DNA from: Geomonas subterranea
Lineage (GTDB): Bacteria > Desulfobacterota > Desulfuromonadia > Geobacterales > Geobacteraceae
Direction: 5' to 3'
Assembly (NCBI RefSeq): GCF_019063845.1
Contig: NZ_CP077683.1
Span: 124,001 to 188,000, forward strand
DNA: 64,000 nucleotides
In this document: positions 46,163 to 55,196 of the stretch, one piece after another
Layout: the number at the start of each line of letters is the position of its first letter
Numbering within the stretch: position 1 is the first letter of the stretch
Made by a program: the position numbers and the translations under genes
Notes under the pieces: generated by a model
The model's input: only the letters and a program-made list of their open reading frames with translations
Database searches by the model: none
What the model was told of the DNA's origin: nothing

Positions 46163-47387
46163 CCCCCGCGCGCTGCTTGTCGCCCTGCTTCTTTGCGCCG
46201 GCACCGCTCTCGCCGCCGATCCTCTCACCTATGGCACCAAAGCCCAGCAACTGATCACCAAGGGGGACTTTGTCCAGGCGCTCGAAGAGCTGAAGGCGGC
46301 GACATCGCGTTTTCCCTACGACGAGGAGCTGCGGCGCCAGCTCGCCTTCACCTACACCGAGCTTGCCAAGCGCGACCTGCAGGCGGGACGTTTCGCGCCG
46401 GCGGCGGAAAACTTCCGGCAGGCGCACGAGCTGCTCCCCGGCAGCAGGGAACTCGGCCTCATGCGCGGCATCGCCTTGTACCTCAACAAGGATTACGCTG
46501 CCGCCCGGGATGAGCTGCTCCAGGCGGGGGAGGGGAGCGAGCCGCTCGTCTACCTCGGCAAGATCAGCTACGATACCGGCGACCTCCCCGGCGCGCTGGA
46601 CCTCTGGCGCCGCGCCAAGGAGCTCGATCCCGCCAACAAGGTGCTGGCGGGCCTGATCGAGAAGGCCGAGCGCGAGCTGCCGGTGGAATCGAGGATGGAC
46701 AGGGGGTACAGCTCCATGTTCGACCTCAGCGTCGACGCCGAGCTTCCCCCGGGGCTTTCCGCCGAGGTGCTGGACGCGCTGGAGAGCGCCTACAACGCCG
46801 CGGGCGCCGACCTGGGGCTGTTCCCGACCACCCGCATTCCGGTACTCCTCTACACCAAAAAGGATTACAGCAGCGTGACCGCCGGGCCGGACTGGTCCGG
46901 CGGGCTCTACGACGGCAAGATCCGCCTCCCGGTGGGCGGGATCACGAAGCTCACCCCGCAACTGCGCGCCATCATCTTCCACGAGTTCACCCACGTCCTG
47001 GTGGCGGAGCTTACCCGGGGGAATGTCCCGACCTGGCTCAACGAGGGGCTGGCCGAGATCGAGGGGCGCAAGGAGTACGTCCCGCGCGTACCGGAACTCC
47101 GTGGCAACCATCTGATCCCGGTGGCCAAGCTGTCCGGGGGCTTTACCGGCATGGCGGGCGCGGAGGCGGGGCTTGCCTACCAGCAAAGCTACCTGATGAC
47201 CCGTTTCATGGTCGACCGCTACGGGTGGTACGCCGTGCAGCAGGTTCTGAAGTACCTTGGCCAGGGAAACAGCATGGAGTCGGCGGTCGCCAAGGCTTTG
47301 TCTGATTACTCGCTGGACCTGAACGCGGTGGTGAGAGAATGGCGCGAGTCGCTTCCCGGTGCTGGTACGGGCGACGCGGCACAGTGA
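46155..47387 (+). CDS. Secreted TPR protein with gluzincin peptidase (MA-like) domain
   Basis: 410 residues. A signal peptide ([17 protein letters not shown]) leads to TPR-like helical repeats (residues about 25-180: [39 protein letters not shown]). The C-terminal part has HEFTH at 276-280 and the downstream [11 protein letters not shown], the HExxH...E pattern of zinc gluzincins (peptidase_MA_2 type). It probably acts in the periplasm or cell envelope; its target is unknown. Overlap with dxs suggests translational coupling without a metabolic link. Confidence 0.85.
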   Translation: MSDPRALLVALLLCAGTALAADPLTYGTKAQQLITKGDFVQALEELKAATSRFPYDEELRRQLAFTYTELAKRDLQAGRFAPAAENFRQAHELLPGSRELGLMRGIALYLNKDYAAARDELLQAGEGSEPLVYLGKISYDTGDLPGALDLWRRAKELDPANKVLAGLIEKAERELPVESRMDRGYSSMFDLSVDAELPPGLSAEVLDALESAYNAAGADLGLFPTTRIPVLLYTKKDYSSVTAGPDWSGGLYDGKIRLPVGGITKLTPQLRAIIFHEFTHVLVAELTRGNVPTWLNEGLAEIEGRKEYVPRVPELRGNHLIPVAKLSGGFTGMAGAEAGLAYQQSYLMTRFMVDRYGWYAVQQVLKYLGQGNSMESAVAKALSDYSLDLNAVVREWRESLPGAGTGDAAQ

Positions 47388-47462
47388 GTGGTATAGTATC
47401 AGTGGGAGCGGCGGATGTGACTTTATCAGCGCCGGTCCTGAGGAACTACAGGGGAGTCTTTC

Positions 47463-47840
47463 TTGATTTACGGTACCGGCGTTGACATCGTGGAGATCGC
47501 GCGCTTCGACAAGTTCCTGAAGCAGGGGAACGACGCCCTGTTTCAGCGCATCTTCACGCAAAACGAGATAGCTTACTGCTCGGCGAAGAAACATGCCGCG
47601 CAGCACTACGCACTCCGTTTCGGCGCCAAGGAAGCCTTTTTGAAGGCGCTCGGCACGGGGCTGCGCGGCGGGCTTTCCTGGCAGGACATGGAAGTGGTCA
47701 ACGACGAGCTGGGCAAGCCGACGTTGAGGCTTGCCGGGCGGGCCGGGGAGCTGTTCCGCGAGGCGGGGCTGTGCGGCTGTTTCCTGTCGCTTTCCCACGA
47801 CGCCGGCTGTGCTGTGGCCATGGTGGTACTGGAGCGCTAG
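47463..47840 (+). CDS. acpS: Holo-[acyl-carrier-protein] synthase
   Basis: 125-residue enzyme attaching 4'-phosphopantetheine from CoA to acyl carrier protein. Start is a TTG (then [18 protein letters not shown]) with GGGGAG about 9 bp upstream. Signatures: GVDIVEI, then [15 protein letters not shown], and the C-terminal [12 protein letters not shown]. It abuts the nnrD gene (TAG followed by ATG). Confidence 0.95.
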   Translation: MIYGTGVDIVEIARFDKFLKQGNDALFQRIFTQNEIAYCSAKKHAAQHYALRFGAKEAFLKALGTGLRGGLSWQDMEVVNDELGKPTLRLAGRAGELFREAGLCGCFLSLSHDAGCAVAMVVLER

Positions 47841-49403
47841 ATGAAGGTCGTGAGCGGACAGGTCATGCAGCTTATGGATCGCCGGGCCATCGGCGAGTTC
47901 GGCGTGCCGGGGGTGGAGCTCATGGAGCGAGCCGGGCGGAGCTGCGCCGACGTCATCGAGGAGGCGTTCGGTGAGAGGGAGGCGAGGCGTGCCGTCATCG
48001 TGGCGGGAAAGGGGAACAACGGCGGCGACGGCTTCGTGATCTCCCGGCTGCTCGCCGAGCGCGGCTGGGAAGCGCCGGTGCTGCTTCTGGCCGCGCCGGA
48101 GGCGGTGTCGGGAGATGCCGCGGCGAATCTCGCGCGCCTTGCGCCTGCAACGGTAAAGAGTCTGCCGCAGGGGGTTGCCGGGGCGGAGACCCTGCTGAAA
48201 AGCGCCACCGTCATCGTGGACGCGCTGCTCGGTACCGGCATGAACAGCGAGGTCTCCGGCATCTACGGCGAGGCCATCGACCTCATCAACGCGGCCGGCG
48301 TGCCCGTGGTCTCGGTCGATATCCCCTCGGGCGTCGACTCCGCCAGCGGAAAGGTGCTGGGGCGCGCGGTGCGCGCCGACATCACCGTCACCTTCGCCCT
48401 GGCGAAGCTCGGCAACATCCTGTACCCGGGCGCGGGACTGTGCGGACGGCTCGTGGTGGCCGACATCGGCATGCCTGACGCCGTGGTCGCCGGGGCCGAA
48501 GGAGCGGAGTACGTCGATGCCGCCGCCGCGGCCGCGCTCTTCCGCCCCCGCAGCGCCACCGCCCACAAGGGGAGCGGCGGCCACTGTCTCATCGTCGCCG
48601 GCAGCACCGGGAAGACCGGCGCCGCCGCCATGGCGGCCAACAGCGCGCAGCGCAGCGGTGCGGGGCTCGTTACCCTGGCCGTGCCGGCCGCGTTGAACCC
48701 GGTGCTGGAACAAAAGACCACCGAGGTCATGACCATCCCGACCGGGCCGGAAGGTGCCGGGTACCTCAGGGCCGGATCGCTCGCCGAGATTCTCGCCGCC
48801 GCGGCTGTCCGCGACGTGGTCGCGCTGGGACCGGGGATCGGCACCGCCCCCTCTACGGTCTATCTGGTGCACTCGCTCCTCGCCGCGCTCGATAAGCCGC
48901 TGGTTCTGGATGCCGACGGACTGAACGCCGTGGCGCATAACCCTGAGCTCCTGCTCGCGGGATCGGGGCGGGTCACCGTGCTCACCCCGCATCCGGGGGA
49001 GATGGCGCGCCTTGCCGGTTGCTCGATACCGGAGGTGGAGGCCGACCGTATCGGATGCGCGCGCGCCTTCGCCGCAAAGTACCGGGTGCACCTGATCCTG
49101 AAGGGGGCGCGCAGCGTCATCGCCGCGCCGGACGGGAGCGTCGCCATCAACGGCAGCGGCAATCCCGGCATGGCCAGCGGCGGGATGGGGGACGTCCTGA
49201 CCGGGGTGGTCGCCGCCTTCCTGGGACAGGGGTATCCGCCGTTCGCCGCTTGCCAACTGGGCGCCTTCGTCCACGGCCACGCGGCCGATCTGCTGGTGGA
49301 GAGACTCGGCACCCAGGGGCTGAACGCCTCCGACGTGCAGGAGATGCTCCCCGTCGCGCTCGCCAGCCTGGGGGCGCCCCGCAACACCGCAACGAACAAC
49401 TAA
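47841..49403 (+). CDS. nnrD: Bifunctional NAD(P)HX epimerase / ADP-dependent dehydratase
   Basis: 520 residues. The N-terminal YjeF/NnrE epimerase domain (about 1-215) shows MERAGRSCADVI, VAGKGNNGGDGFVISRLL and VDIPSGVDSASG. The C-terminal ribokinase-like dehydratase domain (about 225-510) shows HKGSGGHCLIVAGS, LGPGIGTAPST, LDADGLNAV, LTPHPGEMARL and the final NGSGNPGMASGGMGDVLTG motif. It repairs hydrated NAD(P)H. Fused NnrE-NnrD is the common bacterial form. Directly after acpS in the same operon. Confidence 0.95.
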   Translation: MKVVSGQVMQLMDRRAIGEFGVPGVELMERAGRSCADVIEEAFGEREARRAVIVAGKGNNGGDGFVISRLLAERGWEAPVLLLAAPEAVSGDAAANLARLAPATVKSLPQGVAGAETLLKSATVIVDALLGTGMNSEVSGIYGEAIDLINAAGVPVVSVDIPSGVDSASGKVLGRAVRADITVTFALAKLGNILYPGAGLCGRLVVADIGMPDAVVAGAEGAEYVDAAAAAALFRPRSATAHKGSGGHCLIVAGSTGKTGAAAMAANSAQRSGAGLVTLAVPAALNPVLEQKTTEVMTIPTGPEGAGYLRAGSLAEILAAAAVRDVVALGPGIGTAPSTVYLVHSLLAALDKPLVLDADGLNAVAHNPELLLAGSGRVTVLTPHPGEMARLAGCSIPEVEADRIGCARAFAAKYRVHLILKGARSVIAAPDGSVAINGSGNPGMASGGMGDVLTGVVAAFLGQGYPPFAACQLGAFVHGHAADLLVERLGTQGLNASDVQEMLPVALASLGAPRNTATNN

Positions 49404-49418
49404 CAGGGAGAATTGACC

Positions 49419-49868
49419 ATGATGAAAGCGAAAGAGATCATGACCACAGACGTCATCACCGTGCGCCGCGACACCACCGTCAGGGATCTCGCCAAGCTCT
49501 TCGCCGAGCGCCGCATCTCCAGCGTCCCCGTGGTGGACGACGAGGGGCTCCTGATCGGCATCGTCTCGGAAAGCGACCTGATCGAGCAGGACAAGCCGCT
49601 GCACATCCCCACCGTCATCTCCATCTTCGACTGGGTCATCTACCTGGAGAGCGACAAGCGCTTCGAGAAGGAGCTGCAGAAGATGACCGGCCAGAGCGTC
49701 GGCGACATCTATTCGGAGGAGGTCGCCAGCGTGGGACCGGAGGCACCGGTCTCCGAGGTTGCCGAGATCATGACCGAGAGGAAGGTCCAGGCCGTTCCCG
49801 TCGTCGAAGGGCGCCGCGTAGTCGGCATCATCGGGCGCATCGACATGGTGCGCACCATGATAGCCTAG
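49419..49868 (+). CDS. Tandem CBS-domain protein
   Basis: 149 residues, two CBS modules (MTTDVITVRRDTTVRDLAKL with VPVVDDEGLLIGIVSESDLI; then SVGPEAPVSEVAEIMTERKV with VPVVEGRRVVGIIGRIDMVR). CBS pairs bind adenine nucleotides and usually regulate a partner; none is evident. Start at the first ATG after CAGGGAG; an earlier in-frame TTG is closer to the ribosome-binding site than is usual. Lies between nnrD and tsaE. Confidence 0.9.
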   Translation: MMKAKEIMTTDVITVRRDTTVRDLAKLFAERRISSVPVVDDEGLLIGIVSESDLIEQDKPLHIPTVISIFDWVIYLESDKRFEKELQKMTGQSVGDIYSEEVASVGPEAPVSEVAEIMTERKVQAVPVVEGRRVVGIIGRIDMVRTMIA

Positions 49869-49876
49869 GCGGCCGG

Positions 49877-50344
49877 ATGTCCTGCGTGACGACAAAGAGC
49901 CAGGAAGAGACCGTGCAACTGGGAGCGAGGGTGGGGCGGCTTTTGCGGCCCGGGGACTTCGTGGCCCTCACCGGGGAACTGGGGGCGGGCAAGACCCAGT
50001 TCGCCAAGGGGATCGCCATCGGGATGGAGGTGGACCCGGAGACCCCGGTGACGAGCCCCACCTACACCATCCTCAACATCTACCAGGGGCGGATTCCGCT
50101 GTACCATTTCGACCTGTACCGGCTGGAGGGGGCGCACGACGTCGAGGCGCTCGGCTTCGAGGAGTACTTCTCCGGGGACGGCGCCTGTGTGGTCGAGTGG
50201 GCCGAGCGCCTGGAGGACGAGTTGCCGGGGGACGTTTTAACCGTCACGCTGGAACACGCGGGGGTGGATGAGCGCAGCGTCCGGTTCGAGTGGAAGGGCC
50301 CCAGGGCCCGGGCCATCGTCGAGCAGTTGCCGGGCGCCGCGTAG
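49877..50344 (+). CDS. tsaE: tRNA threonylcarbamoyladenosine biosynthesis ATPase TsaE
   Basis: 155 residues. P-loop GELGAGKTQFAKGIA near residues 36-50 and the family motifs VTSPTYTILNIY, YHFDLYRLEG and VVEWAERLED. TsaE works with TsaB and TsaD to make t6A37 on ANN-decoding tRNAs. The ATG at 49877 is chosen because it follows the CBS gene by 8 bp and starts the family N-terminus (TKSQEETVQLGARVG); the ribosome-binding site is weak. Confidence 0.95.
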   Translation: MSCVTTKSQEETVQLGARVGRLLRPGDFVALTGELGAGKTQFAKGIAIGMEVDPETPVTSPTYTILNIYQGRIPLYHFDLYRLEGAHDVEALGFEEYFSGDGACVVEWAERLEDELPGDVLTVTLEHAGVDERSVRFEWKGPRARAIVEQLPGAA

Positions 50345-50448
50345 ACGCTCCCGACCACCCCGCGGACGATGCGGGGACCCACCTGCTTCGTTATCAAAAC
50401 ATCGGTCCGCGGTGCTGAATCTGGCCGCCGCGCCGACAGGATGCAAAG

Positions 50449-50481
50449 GCGCCTCTCCCCGTGCGGGAGGGGCGTTTTTTT
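50449..50481 (+). terminator. Intrinsic terminator after tsaE
   Basis: CGCCTCTCCCC (50450-50460) pairs with GGGAGGGGCG (50465-50474), followed by seven T residues. A second hairpin (CCCCGC/GCGGGG near 50357-50375) lies closer to the tsaE stop. The 50345-50647 gap otherwise holds only the lysC promoter. Confidence 0.9.
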
Positions 50482-50553
50482 ATACTGTAAACAGAGCGGC
50501 GCGGAAAAATGAAGGAATAGGCTCTCTTGGCTGTGATTACTTAAAAAAATGTT

Positions 50554-50581
50554 TTGACCGTGCACGCTAATGTGCTAATAA
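50554..50581 (+). promoter_or_regulatory. lysC promoter
   Basis: TTGACC (50554-50559), 16 bp, TAATAA (50576-50581), in a locally A/T-rich stretch 67 bp before lysC. The leader is too short for a lysine riboswitch. Confidence 0.55.
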
Positions 50582-50647
50582 AGTGGTTCCTACCGCCCGG
50601 ATCAGAGGTCCGGGGGGATCAATCAGTAGAGTACAAGGAGGACTGAC

Positions 50648-51865
50648 ATGGCTTTGGTGGTCCAAAAGTACGGCGGCACCTCGATGGGGTCTGTCGAACG
50701 AATTCGCAACGTCGCCAAGAGGGTGGCAAAAACCTATGACGCCGGCAACGACATGGTGGTGGTTGTCTCCGCCATGGCAGGCGAAACCAATAAGCTGGTC
50801 GCGCTTGCCAACGAGGTGTGCGAGTTCCCGGACAACCGCGAATACGACGTACTCGTCGCGGCGGGGGAGCAGGTCTCCATCGCCCTTCTCGCCATGTGTC
50901 TGAAAGCCATGGGGTATAAGGCGAAGTCCTACCTCGGCTTCCAGGTGCCCATCCTCACCGACACCTCCTACAGCAAGGCCCGCATCGAGAGCATCGACGA
51001 CAAGAAGATGCGCGCGGACCTGAAAGAGGGGACCATCCTGATCGTGGCCGGCTTCCAGGGCGTGGACGAGTCCGGCAGCGTGACCACACTGGGGCGCGGC
51101 GGCTCCGACACCTCGGCGGTGGCACTCGCCGCGGCCTTGAAGGCCGACGTCTGCGAGATCTTCACCGACGTGGACGGCGTCTACACCACCGACCCCAACA
51201 TCTGCAAGGACGCCAAGAAGATCGAGCGCATCTCCTACGAGGAGATGCTGGAGCTGGCAAGCCTCGGCGCCAAGGTGCTGCAGATCCGCTCCGTGGAGTT
51301 CGCCAGCAAGTACAACGTCGACGTCCACGTCCGCTCGAGTTTCAACGAAAATCTCGGAACCATGGTTACCAAGGAGGATAAAGAAATGGAAGCAGTGCTC
51401 GTCTCGGGTATAGCCTACGCCAAGGATGAAGTGAAGATCGCCGTCATGCAGGTGCCGGACAAGCCGGGGATCGCCGCACAGATCCTTTCGCCGCTCTCCG
51501 ACGCCAACATCTCCGTCGACATGATCGTCCAGAACGTGAGCGAGGCCGGTTCCACCGACTTCACCTTCACCGTGCCCCAGGCCGATTTCAAGAAGGCGCT
51601 CTCCATCACCAAGGAAACCGCCGAGGCGATCCACGCCAAGGACGTCCTCTCCGACGAGAACGTCACCAAGGTCTCCATCGTCGGCCTGGGCATGAGGAGC
51701 CACGCGGGGGTCGCCACCACCATGTTCCAGGCGCTCGCGAAAGAGGGGATCAACATCCAGATGATCTCCACCTCGGAAATCAAGATCTCGGTCGTGGTCG
51801 ACGCCAAGTACACCGAGCTCGCCGTCCGCGTCCTGCACGACGCCTTCGGGCTGGCGGGGAAATAA
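50648..51865 (+). CDS. lysC: Aspartate kinase
   Basis: 405 residues. The kinase domain opens [16 protein letters not shown] and includes [35 protein letters not shown]; two C-terminal ACT domains follow ([20 protein letters not shown] and [19 protein letters not shown]). It phosphorylates aspartate for lysine, threonine, methionine and diaminopimelate synthesis, with feedback through the ACT domains. AAGGAGGA precedes the ATG. Next to cimA, as part of amino-acid synthesis. Confidence 0.97.
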   Translation: MALVVQKYGGTSMGSVERIRNVAKRVAKTYDAGNDMVVVVSAMAGETNKLVALANEVCEFPDNREYDVLVAAGEQVSIALLAMCLKAMGYKAKSYLGFQVPILTDTSYSKARIESIDDKKMRADLKEGTILIVAGFQGVDESGSVTTLGRGGSDTSAVALAAALKADVCEIFTDVDGVYTTDPNICKDAKKIERISYEEMLELASLGAKVLQIRSVEFASKYNVDVHVRSSFNENLGTMVTKEDKEMEAVLVSGIAYAKDEVKIAVMQVPDKPGIAAQILSPLSDANISVDMIVQNVSEAGSTDFTFTVPQADFKKALSITKETAEAIHAKDVLSDENVTKVSIVGLGMRSHAGVATTMFQALAKEGINIQMISTSEIKISVVVDAKYTELAVRVLHDAFGLAGK

Positions 51866-51869
51866 CACC

Positions 51870-52000
51870 CGTTCAACGTTCAAGGTTCGACGTTCCGGAA
51901 CGTCCTGGGCTTCGGCTCGGGCGTTTCCGGTACGGCGGGCGCAGACGTGCGGACGGCTTGCCTTTTTTGAACTCGAACGTTGAACGTCGAACGTTGAACG
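51870..52000. repeat. 26-bp inverted repeat flanking the lysC-cimA gap
   Basis: 51870-51895 and 51975-52000 are inverted copies (23 of 26 positions pair), built from CGTTCAACGTTC / GAACGTTGAACG motifs, separated by 79 bp. Together they could form a long stem in the lysC-cimA transcript. The right arm is itself internally repeated (GAACGTTGAACG twice in near form). Confidence 0.75.
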
Positions 52001-52023
52001 TCTTTTGTTGAAGCGGGGGTGAT

Positions 52024-53610
52024 ATGAGCCTGGTCAAACTGTACGACACGACGCTTAGGGATGGAACGCAGGCGGAGGACATCTCTTTCCTGGTCGAGGA
52101 CAAGATCCGCATCGCCCACAAGCTGGACGAGTGCGGCATTCACTACATCGAGGGGGGATGGCCCGGCTCTAACCCGAAGGACGTCGCCTTCTTCAAGGAC
52201 ATCAAGAAGGAGAAGCTCTCCCAGGCGAAGATCGCGGCCTTCGGCTCGACCCGCCGCGCCAAGGTCACCCCGGACAAGGACCAGAACCTGCGCACCCTGG
52301 TGGAGTCCAAGGCCGACGCCGCCACCATCTTCGGCAAGACCTGGGACTTCCACGTGCACGAGGCGCTCAGGATCCCGCTCGAGGAGAACCTGGAGCTGAT
52401 CTTCGACTCGCTGGAATTTCTCAAGAAGAACATGCCGGAGGTCTTCTACGACGCCGAGCACTTCTTCGACGGCTACAAGTCCAACCCCGACTACGCGATC
52501 AAGACGCTGCAGGCGGCCCAGCAGGCGGGCGCCGACTGCATCATCCTGTGCGACACCAACGGCGGCTCGATGCCGTATGAGATCGCGGCGATCGTGGACG
52601 AGGTGAAGAAGACCATCACCACCCCGCTTGGCATCCACGCCCACAACGACGGCGAGTGCGCAGTGGCCAACTCCATCATCTCGGTGCAGCAGGGGATCGT
52701 GCACGTGCAGGGGACCATCAACGGCTTCGGCGAGCGCTGCGGCAACGCGAACCTCTGCTCCATCATCCCCGCGCTCAAGGCGAAGATGCAGCGCGACTGC
52801 ATCTCCGACGCCCAGATGAGGACCTTGAGGGAACTCTCCCGCTACGTCTACGAGCTGGCCAACCTCGCCCCCAACAAGCATCAGCCCTACGTCGGCAACT
52901 CCGCCTTCGCCCACAAGGGAGGCGTACACGTCTCTGCCATCCAGCGCCACCCGGAAACCTACGAGCACATGCGTCCGGAACTGGTGGGGAACACCACCCG
53001 CGTGCTGGTCTCCGACCTCTCCGGGCGGGCCAACATCCTCGCCAAGGCGACCGAGTTCAACATCAACCTGGACAGCAAGGACCCGGTGACCCTGGAGATC
53101 CTGGAAGACATCAAGTCCATGGAGAACCGCGGCTACCAGTTCGAGGGGGCCGAGGCTTCCTTCGAACTCCTGATGAAACGCGCCCTCGGCACGCACCGGA
53201 AGTTCTTCTCGGTGATCGGCTTCCGGGTCATCGACGAGAAGCGCACCGAGGACGATCAGCCCATCTCCGAGGCGACCATCAAGGTCAAGGTGGGTGGGAA
53301 GATCGAGCATACCGCGTCCGAGGGGCACGGTCCGGTCAACGCCCTGGACAACGCCCTCAGGAAGGCGCTCGAGAAGTTCTATCCCAAGCTGAAGGACGTG
53401 AAGCTGCACGACTACAAGGTCCGCGTGCTCCCGGCGGGGCAGGGGACGGCTTCATCCATCCGCGTCCTCATCGAGAGCGGTGACAAGGAAGGGCGCTGGG
53501 GGACCGTCGGCGTCTCCAGCAACGTCATCGAGGCCTCCTACCAGGCCCTGGTCGACGCCATCGAGTTCAAGCTGCACAAGGACGAGGAGACGGCGGCACC
53601 GAAGAAATGA
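52024..53610 (+). CDS. cimA: (R)-citramalate synthase
   Basis: 528-residue DRE-TIM metallolyase-family enzyme. It opens [20 protein letters not shown], with [14 protein letters not shown] and [11 protein letters not shown] as further catalytic-domain signatures, and a C-terminal LeuA dimer/regulatory domain from about residue 390. CimA condenses acetyl-CoA and pyruvate to citramalate, the threonine-independent route to isoleucine used by Geobacter. Sequence is closer in style to CimA than to LeuA (TQAEDI). It overlaps the ComEA-like gene by 4 bp. Confidence 0.94.
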   Translation: MSLVKLYDTTLRDGTQAEDISFLVEDKIRIAHKLDECGIHYIEGGWPGSNPKDVAFFKDIKKEKLSQAKIAAFGSTRRAKVTPDKDQNLRTLVESKADAATIFGKTWDFHVHEALRIPLEENLELIFDSLEFLKKNMPEVFYDAEHFFDGYKSNPDYAIKTLQAAQQAGADCIILCDTNGGSMPYEIAAIVDEVKKTITTPLGIHAHNDGECAVANSIISVQQGIVHVQGTINGFGERCGNANLCSIIPALKAKMQRDCISDAQMRTLRELSRYVYELANLAPNKHQPYVGNSAFAHKGGVHVSAIQRHPETYEHMRPELVGNTTRVLVSDLSGRANILAKATEFNINLDSKDPVTLEILEDIKSMENRGYQFEGAEASFELLMKRALGTHRKFFSVIGFRVIDEKRTEDDQPISEATIKVKVGGKIEHTASEGHGPVNALDNALRKALEKFYPKLKDVKLHDYKVRVLPAGQGTASSIRVLIESGDKEGRWGTVGVSSNVIEASYQALVDAIEFKLHKDEETAAPKK

Positions 53611-54167
53611 TCCCCAGGAGCCAGCGACTCGCCTTCTGGTGCCTCGCCCTGCTCCTCACCCTCTCGCTGTACATGAAAGGCCGTTCTCCCTCCGTTAAAG
53701 GTGGTGGGAGGACGGCCTTTTCCCGTTATACGGGGCAGGGGATCACGGTGCGGCTCGCCGGAAAGGTTCCGTATCCGGGCGTTTACAGGCTCCCGGCGGG
53801 AACGGTGGCAGGCGCCGCCATTAAAATGACGCTGGCTGGCGGGGATGGCGCGGCAAGCGTCAGAGGACCCGTCACTCGGCCCCTCGCAAGCGGCGACGTG
53901 GTCGCCCTGGCCGAGGATGGCGCTGGTAATACCTTGATTTCACTAACTAAAATGGGCGCCAAGGAGCGGATGCTCCTGAAGATACCGCTGGACCCCGACC
54001 TGCTCCAGGAGGAGGAATGGATCCTCCTCCCCGGCATCGGACCGGCACTTTCCCGACGCATCATGGCCGACCGTCAGGAAAATGGCGCTTTCGGCTCGGT
54101 GGAGGGGCTGCTGCGGATACCCGGCATCGGGGAGGGGAAGCTCGCGGCGATTCGAAGGTTTTTCTAA
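53607..54167 (+). CDS. ComEA-like helix-hairpin-helix membrane protein
   Basis: 186 residues with an N-terminal membrane segment ([16 protein letters not shown]), an SLBB-like stretch ([20 protein letters not shown]) and a C-terminal double helix-hairpin-helix ([35 protein letters not shown]). This architecture matches ComEA, the DNA-binding protein of competence, although no other com genes are near. Non-specific DNA binding at the membrane is the likely activity. Coupled to cimA by a 4-bp overlap. Confidence 0.82.
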   Translation: MIPRSQRLAFWCLALLLTLSLYMKGRSPSVKGGGRTAFSRYTGQGITVRLAGKVPYPGVYRLPAGTVAGAAIKMTLAGGDGAASVRGPVTRPLASGDVVALAEDGAGNTLISLTKMGAKERMLLKIPLDPDLLQEEEWILLPGIGPALSRRIMADRQENGAFGSVEGLLRIPGIGEGKLAAIRRFF

Positions 54168-54320
54168 TGGTCGCTAAGGGGGCCTTTTTGCGATGGTTCG
54201 TTCCAAAAGGAGTACGGTTTAGATTACAACTTGTTTAGATTTCCCTTCTTGGCATGTCGTGTGAATTATACGATCCCACATGAAGTTCTTTAATCAACTT
54301 TTTGTTGGGAGGTATGGCTT

Positions 54321-54476
54321 ATGAAATGCCCTAAATGCAAAGGTAGGATGTTTGCCGAAAAATATTACGACTTCGTGAGATCGTTCGATGCCTGGAAATG
54401 CACCTGCTGCGGCGAGGTGCTCGATCCCACCATCCTCGCCAACAGAGCAAGGAACTTCAACAGCCTCCTTGGCTGA
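54321..54476 (+). CDS. Small zinc-ribbon protein
   Basis: 51 residues: MKCPKCKGRMFAEKYYDFV, then WKCTCCGEVLDPTILANR and a short helix. The two CxxC pairs form a treble-clef or zinc-ribbon fold. GGAGG lies 8 bp before the ATG. Such short zinc ribbons are common in Geobacter genomes; function unknown. Monocistronic, followed by a hairpin. Confidence 0.85.
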   Translation: MKCPKCKGRMFAEKYYDFVRSFDAWKCTCCGEVLDPTILANRARNFNSLLG

Positions 54477-54502
54477 CCCCCCATTCATGTGCAGATCCCG
54501 AG

Positions 54503-54531
54503 AGGGGACGTTCACCGACGCCCCCTTTTTT
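54503..54531 (+). terminator. Terminator after the zinc-ribbon gene
   Basis: GGGG(A)CG (54504-54510) pairs with CG-CCCC (54519-54524) with one bulged base, followed by TTTTTT (54526-54531). Confidence 0.6.
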
Positions 54532-54596
54532 CGTGGTCTTCCCACGCCCGTCCGCTGCAGGATCCCGCGTCCCCGCAGAAAAAACATCATTTGGTC

Positions 54597-54643
54597 TTGA
54601 CAGGATCCCGTGCGTCCGTTATAAAGGGGATCAAATTGGTCCT
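54597..54643 (+). promoter_or_regulatory. rrf2 promoter with downstream operator
   Basis: TTGACA (54597-54602), 17 bp, TATAAA (54620-54625) is nearly consensus. Immediately downstream, 54628-54643 reads GGATCAAATTGGTCCT, of which the first 15 bases are 12 of 15 palindromic. It covers the expected transcription start and shares GGAT-N6-GGTCCT with the cydA leader, so it is a strong autoregulatory operator candidate. Confidence 0.7.
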
Positions 54644-54655
54644 AAAGGTGTTTTT

Positions 54656-55066
54656 ATGATGGAACTGACCCGCAAGGGTGAATACGCGATACGTGGCATC
54701 ATCTACCTGGCGCAGCAGCCTCCGGGGCGGGTCTCACTCATCAGCGAGATAGCAGCTGCTGCCGAGGTGCCGCAGACCTTCCTCGCCAAGATCTTCCAGA
54801 GCTTCGCCAAGCTTGGCCTGGTGAGCTCCTCGCGCGGAACCGGCGGCGGCTTCACGCTGGCGCGCCCGGCGTCCGCCATAACCTTGCGTGAGGTGGTCGA
54901 AGCCGTCGAGGGACCGATCCTTCCCAACCGCTGCCTGCTGGGCAGCGCCTGCGACAGGGGTGGCCCCTGCCGCGTGCACGCCGTATGGAAGCAGGTTCAA
55001 ACCGAGGTGGTCCACATCCTGGACGGCGTCACCATCGATACCCTGGCCCGCAACCCGGACCCGTAG
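54656..55066 (+). CDS. Rrf2-family Fe-S transcription regulator
   Basis: 136 residues from the ATG at 54656 (a second ATG follows at once). The winged helix (MELTRKGEYAIRGIIYLAQQ, QTFLAKIFQSFAKLGLVSSS, GTGGGFTLARPA) binds DNA. Cys93, Cys99 and Cys105 have the C-X5-C-X5-C spacing of [2Fe-2S] Rrf2 regulators (IscR, NsrR). Lying next to cydAB, with a shared upstream element, it probably senses O2, NO or Fe-S status and controls the bd oxidase and itself. IscR-type, NsrR-type or another Rrf2 cannot be settled from sequence alone. Confidence 0.88.
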   Translation: MMELTRKGEYAIRGIIYLAQQPPGRVSLISEIAAAAEVPQTFLAKIFQSFAKLGLVSSSRGTGGGFTLARPASAITLREVVEAVEGPILPNRCLLGSACDRGGPCRVHAVWKQVQTEVVHILDGVTIDTLARNPDP

Positions 55067-55095
55067 CAGCGCCAAAAAAAATTTGTCTACAATTA

Positions 55096-55111
55096 GGATA
55101 AAGAAGGTCCT
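55096..55111 (+). promoter_or_regulatory. Putative Rrf2 operator upstream of cydA
   Basis: GGATAAAGAAGGTCCT matches the element at 54628-54643 (GGAT-N6-GGTCCT, 12 of 16 identical overall) and lies 86 bp upstream of the cydA start. Confidence 0.55.
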
Positions 55112-55196
55112 GTTTGTCTTTTATGACCATTGACATCAAGTACGGCTGACACGGCCCGAGAGGGCCAAAAGTTCAATCTTATCTAAGGAGCGAATC

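Noticed and set aside
50345-50448. Possible structured RNA (6S-like) between tsaE and its terminator
   Set aside because: Only one short GC hairpin is clear and the long interrupted-bubble fold of 6S RNA is not evident.
50582-50647. Possible lysine riboswitch in front of lysC
   Set aside because: The leader from the predicted transcription start is only about 66 nt, too short for the aptamer, and no matching conserved core is visible.
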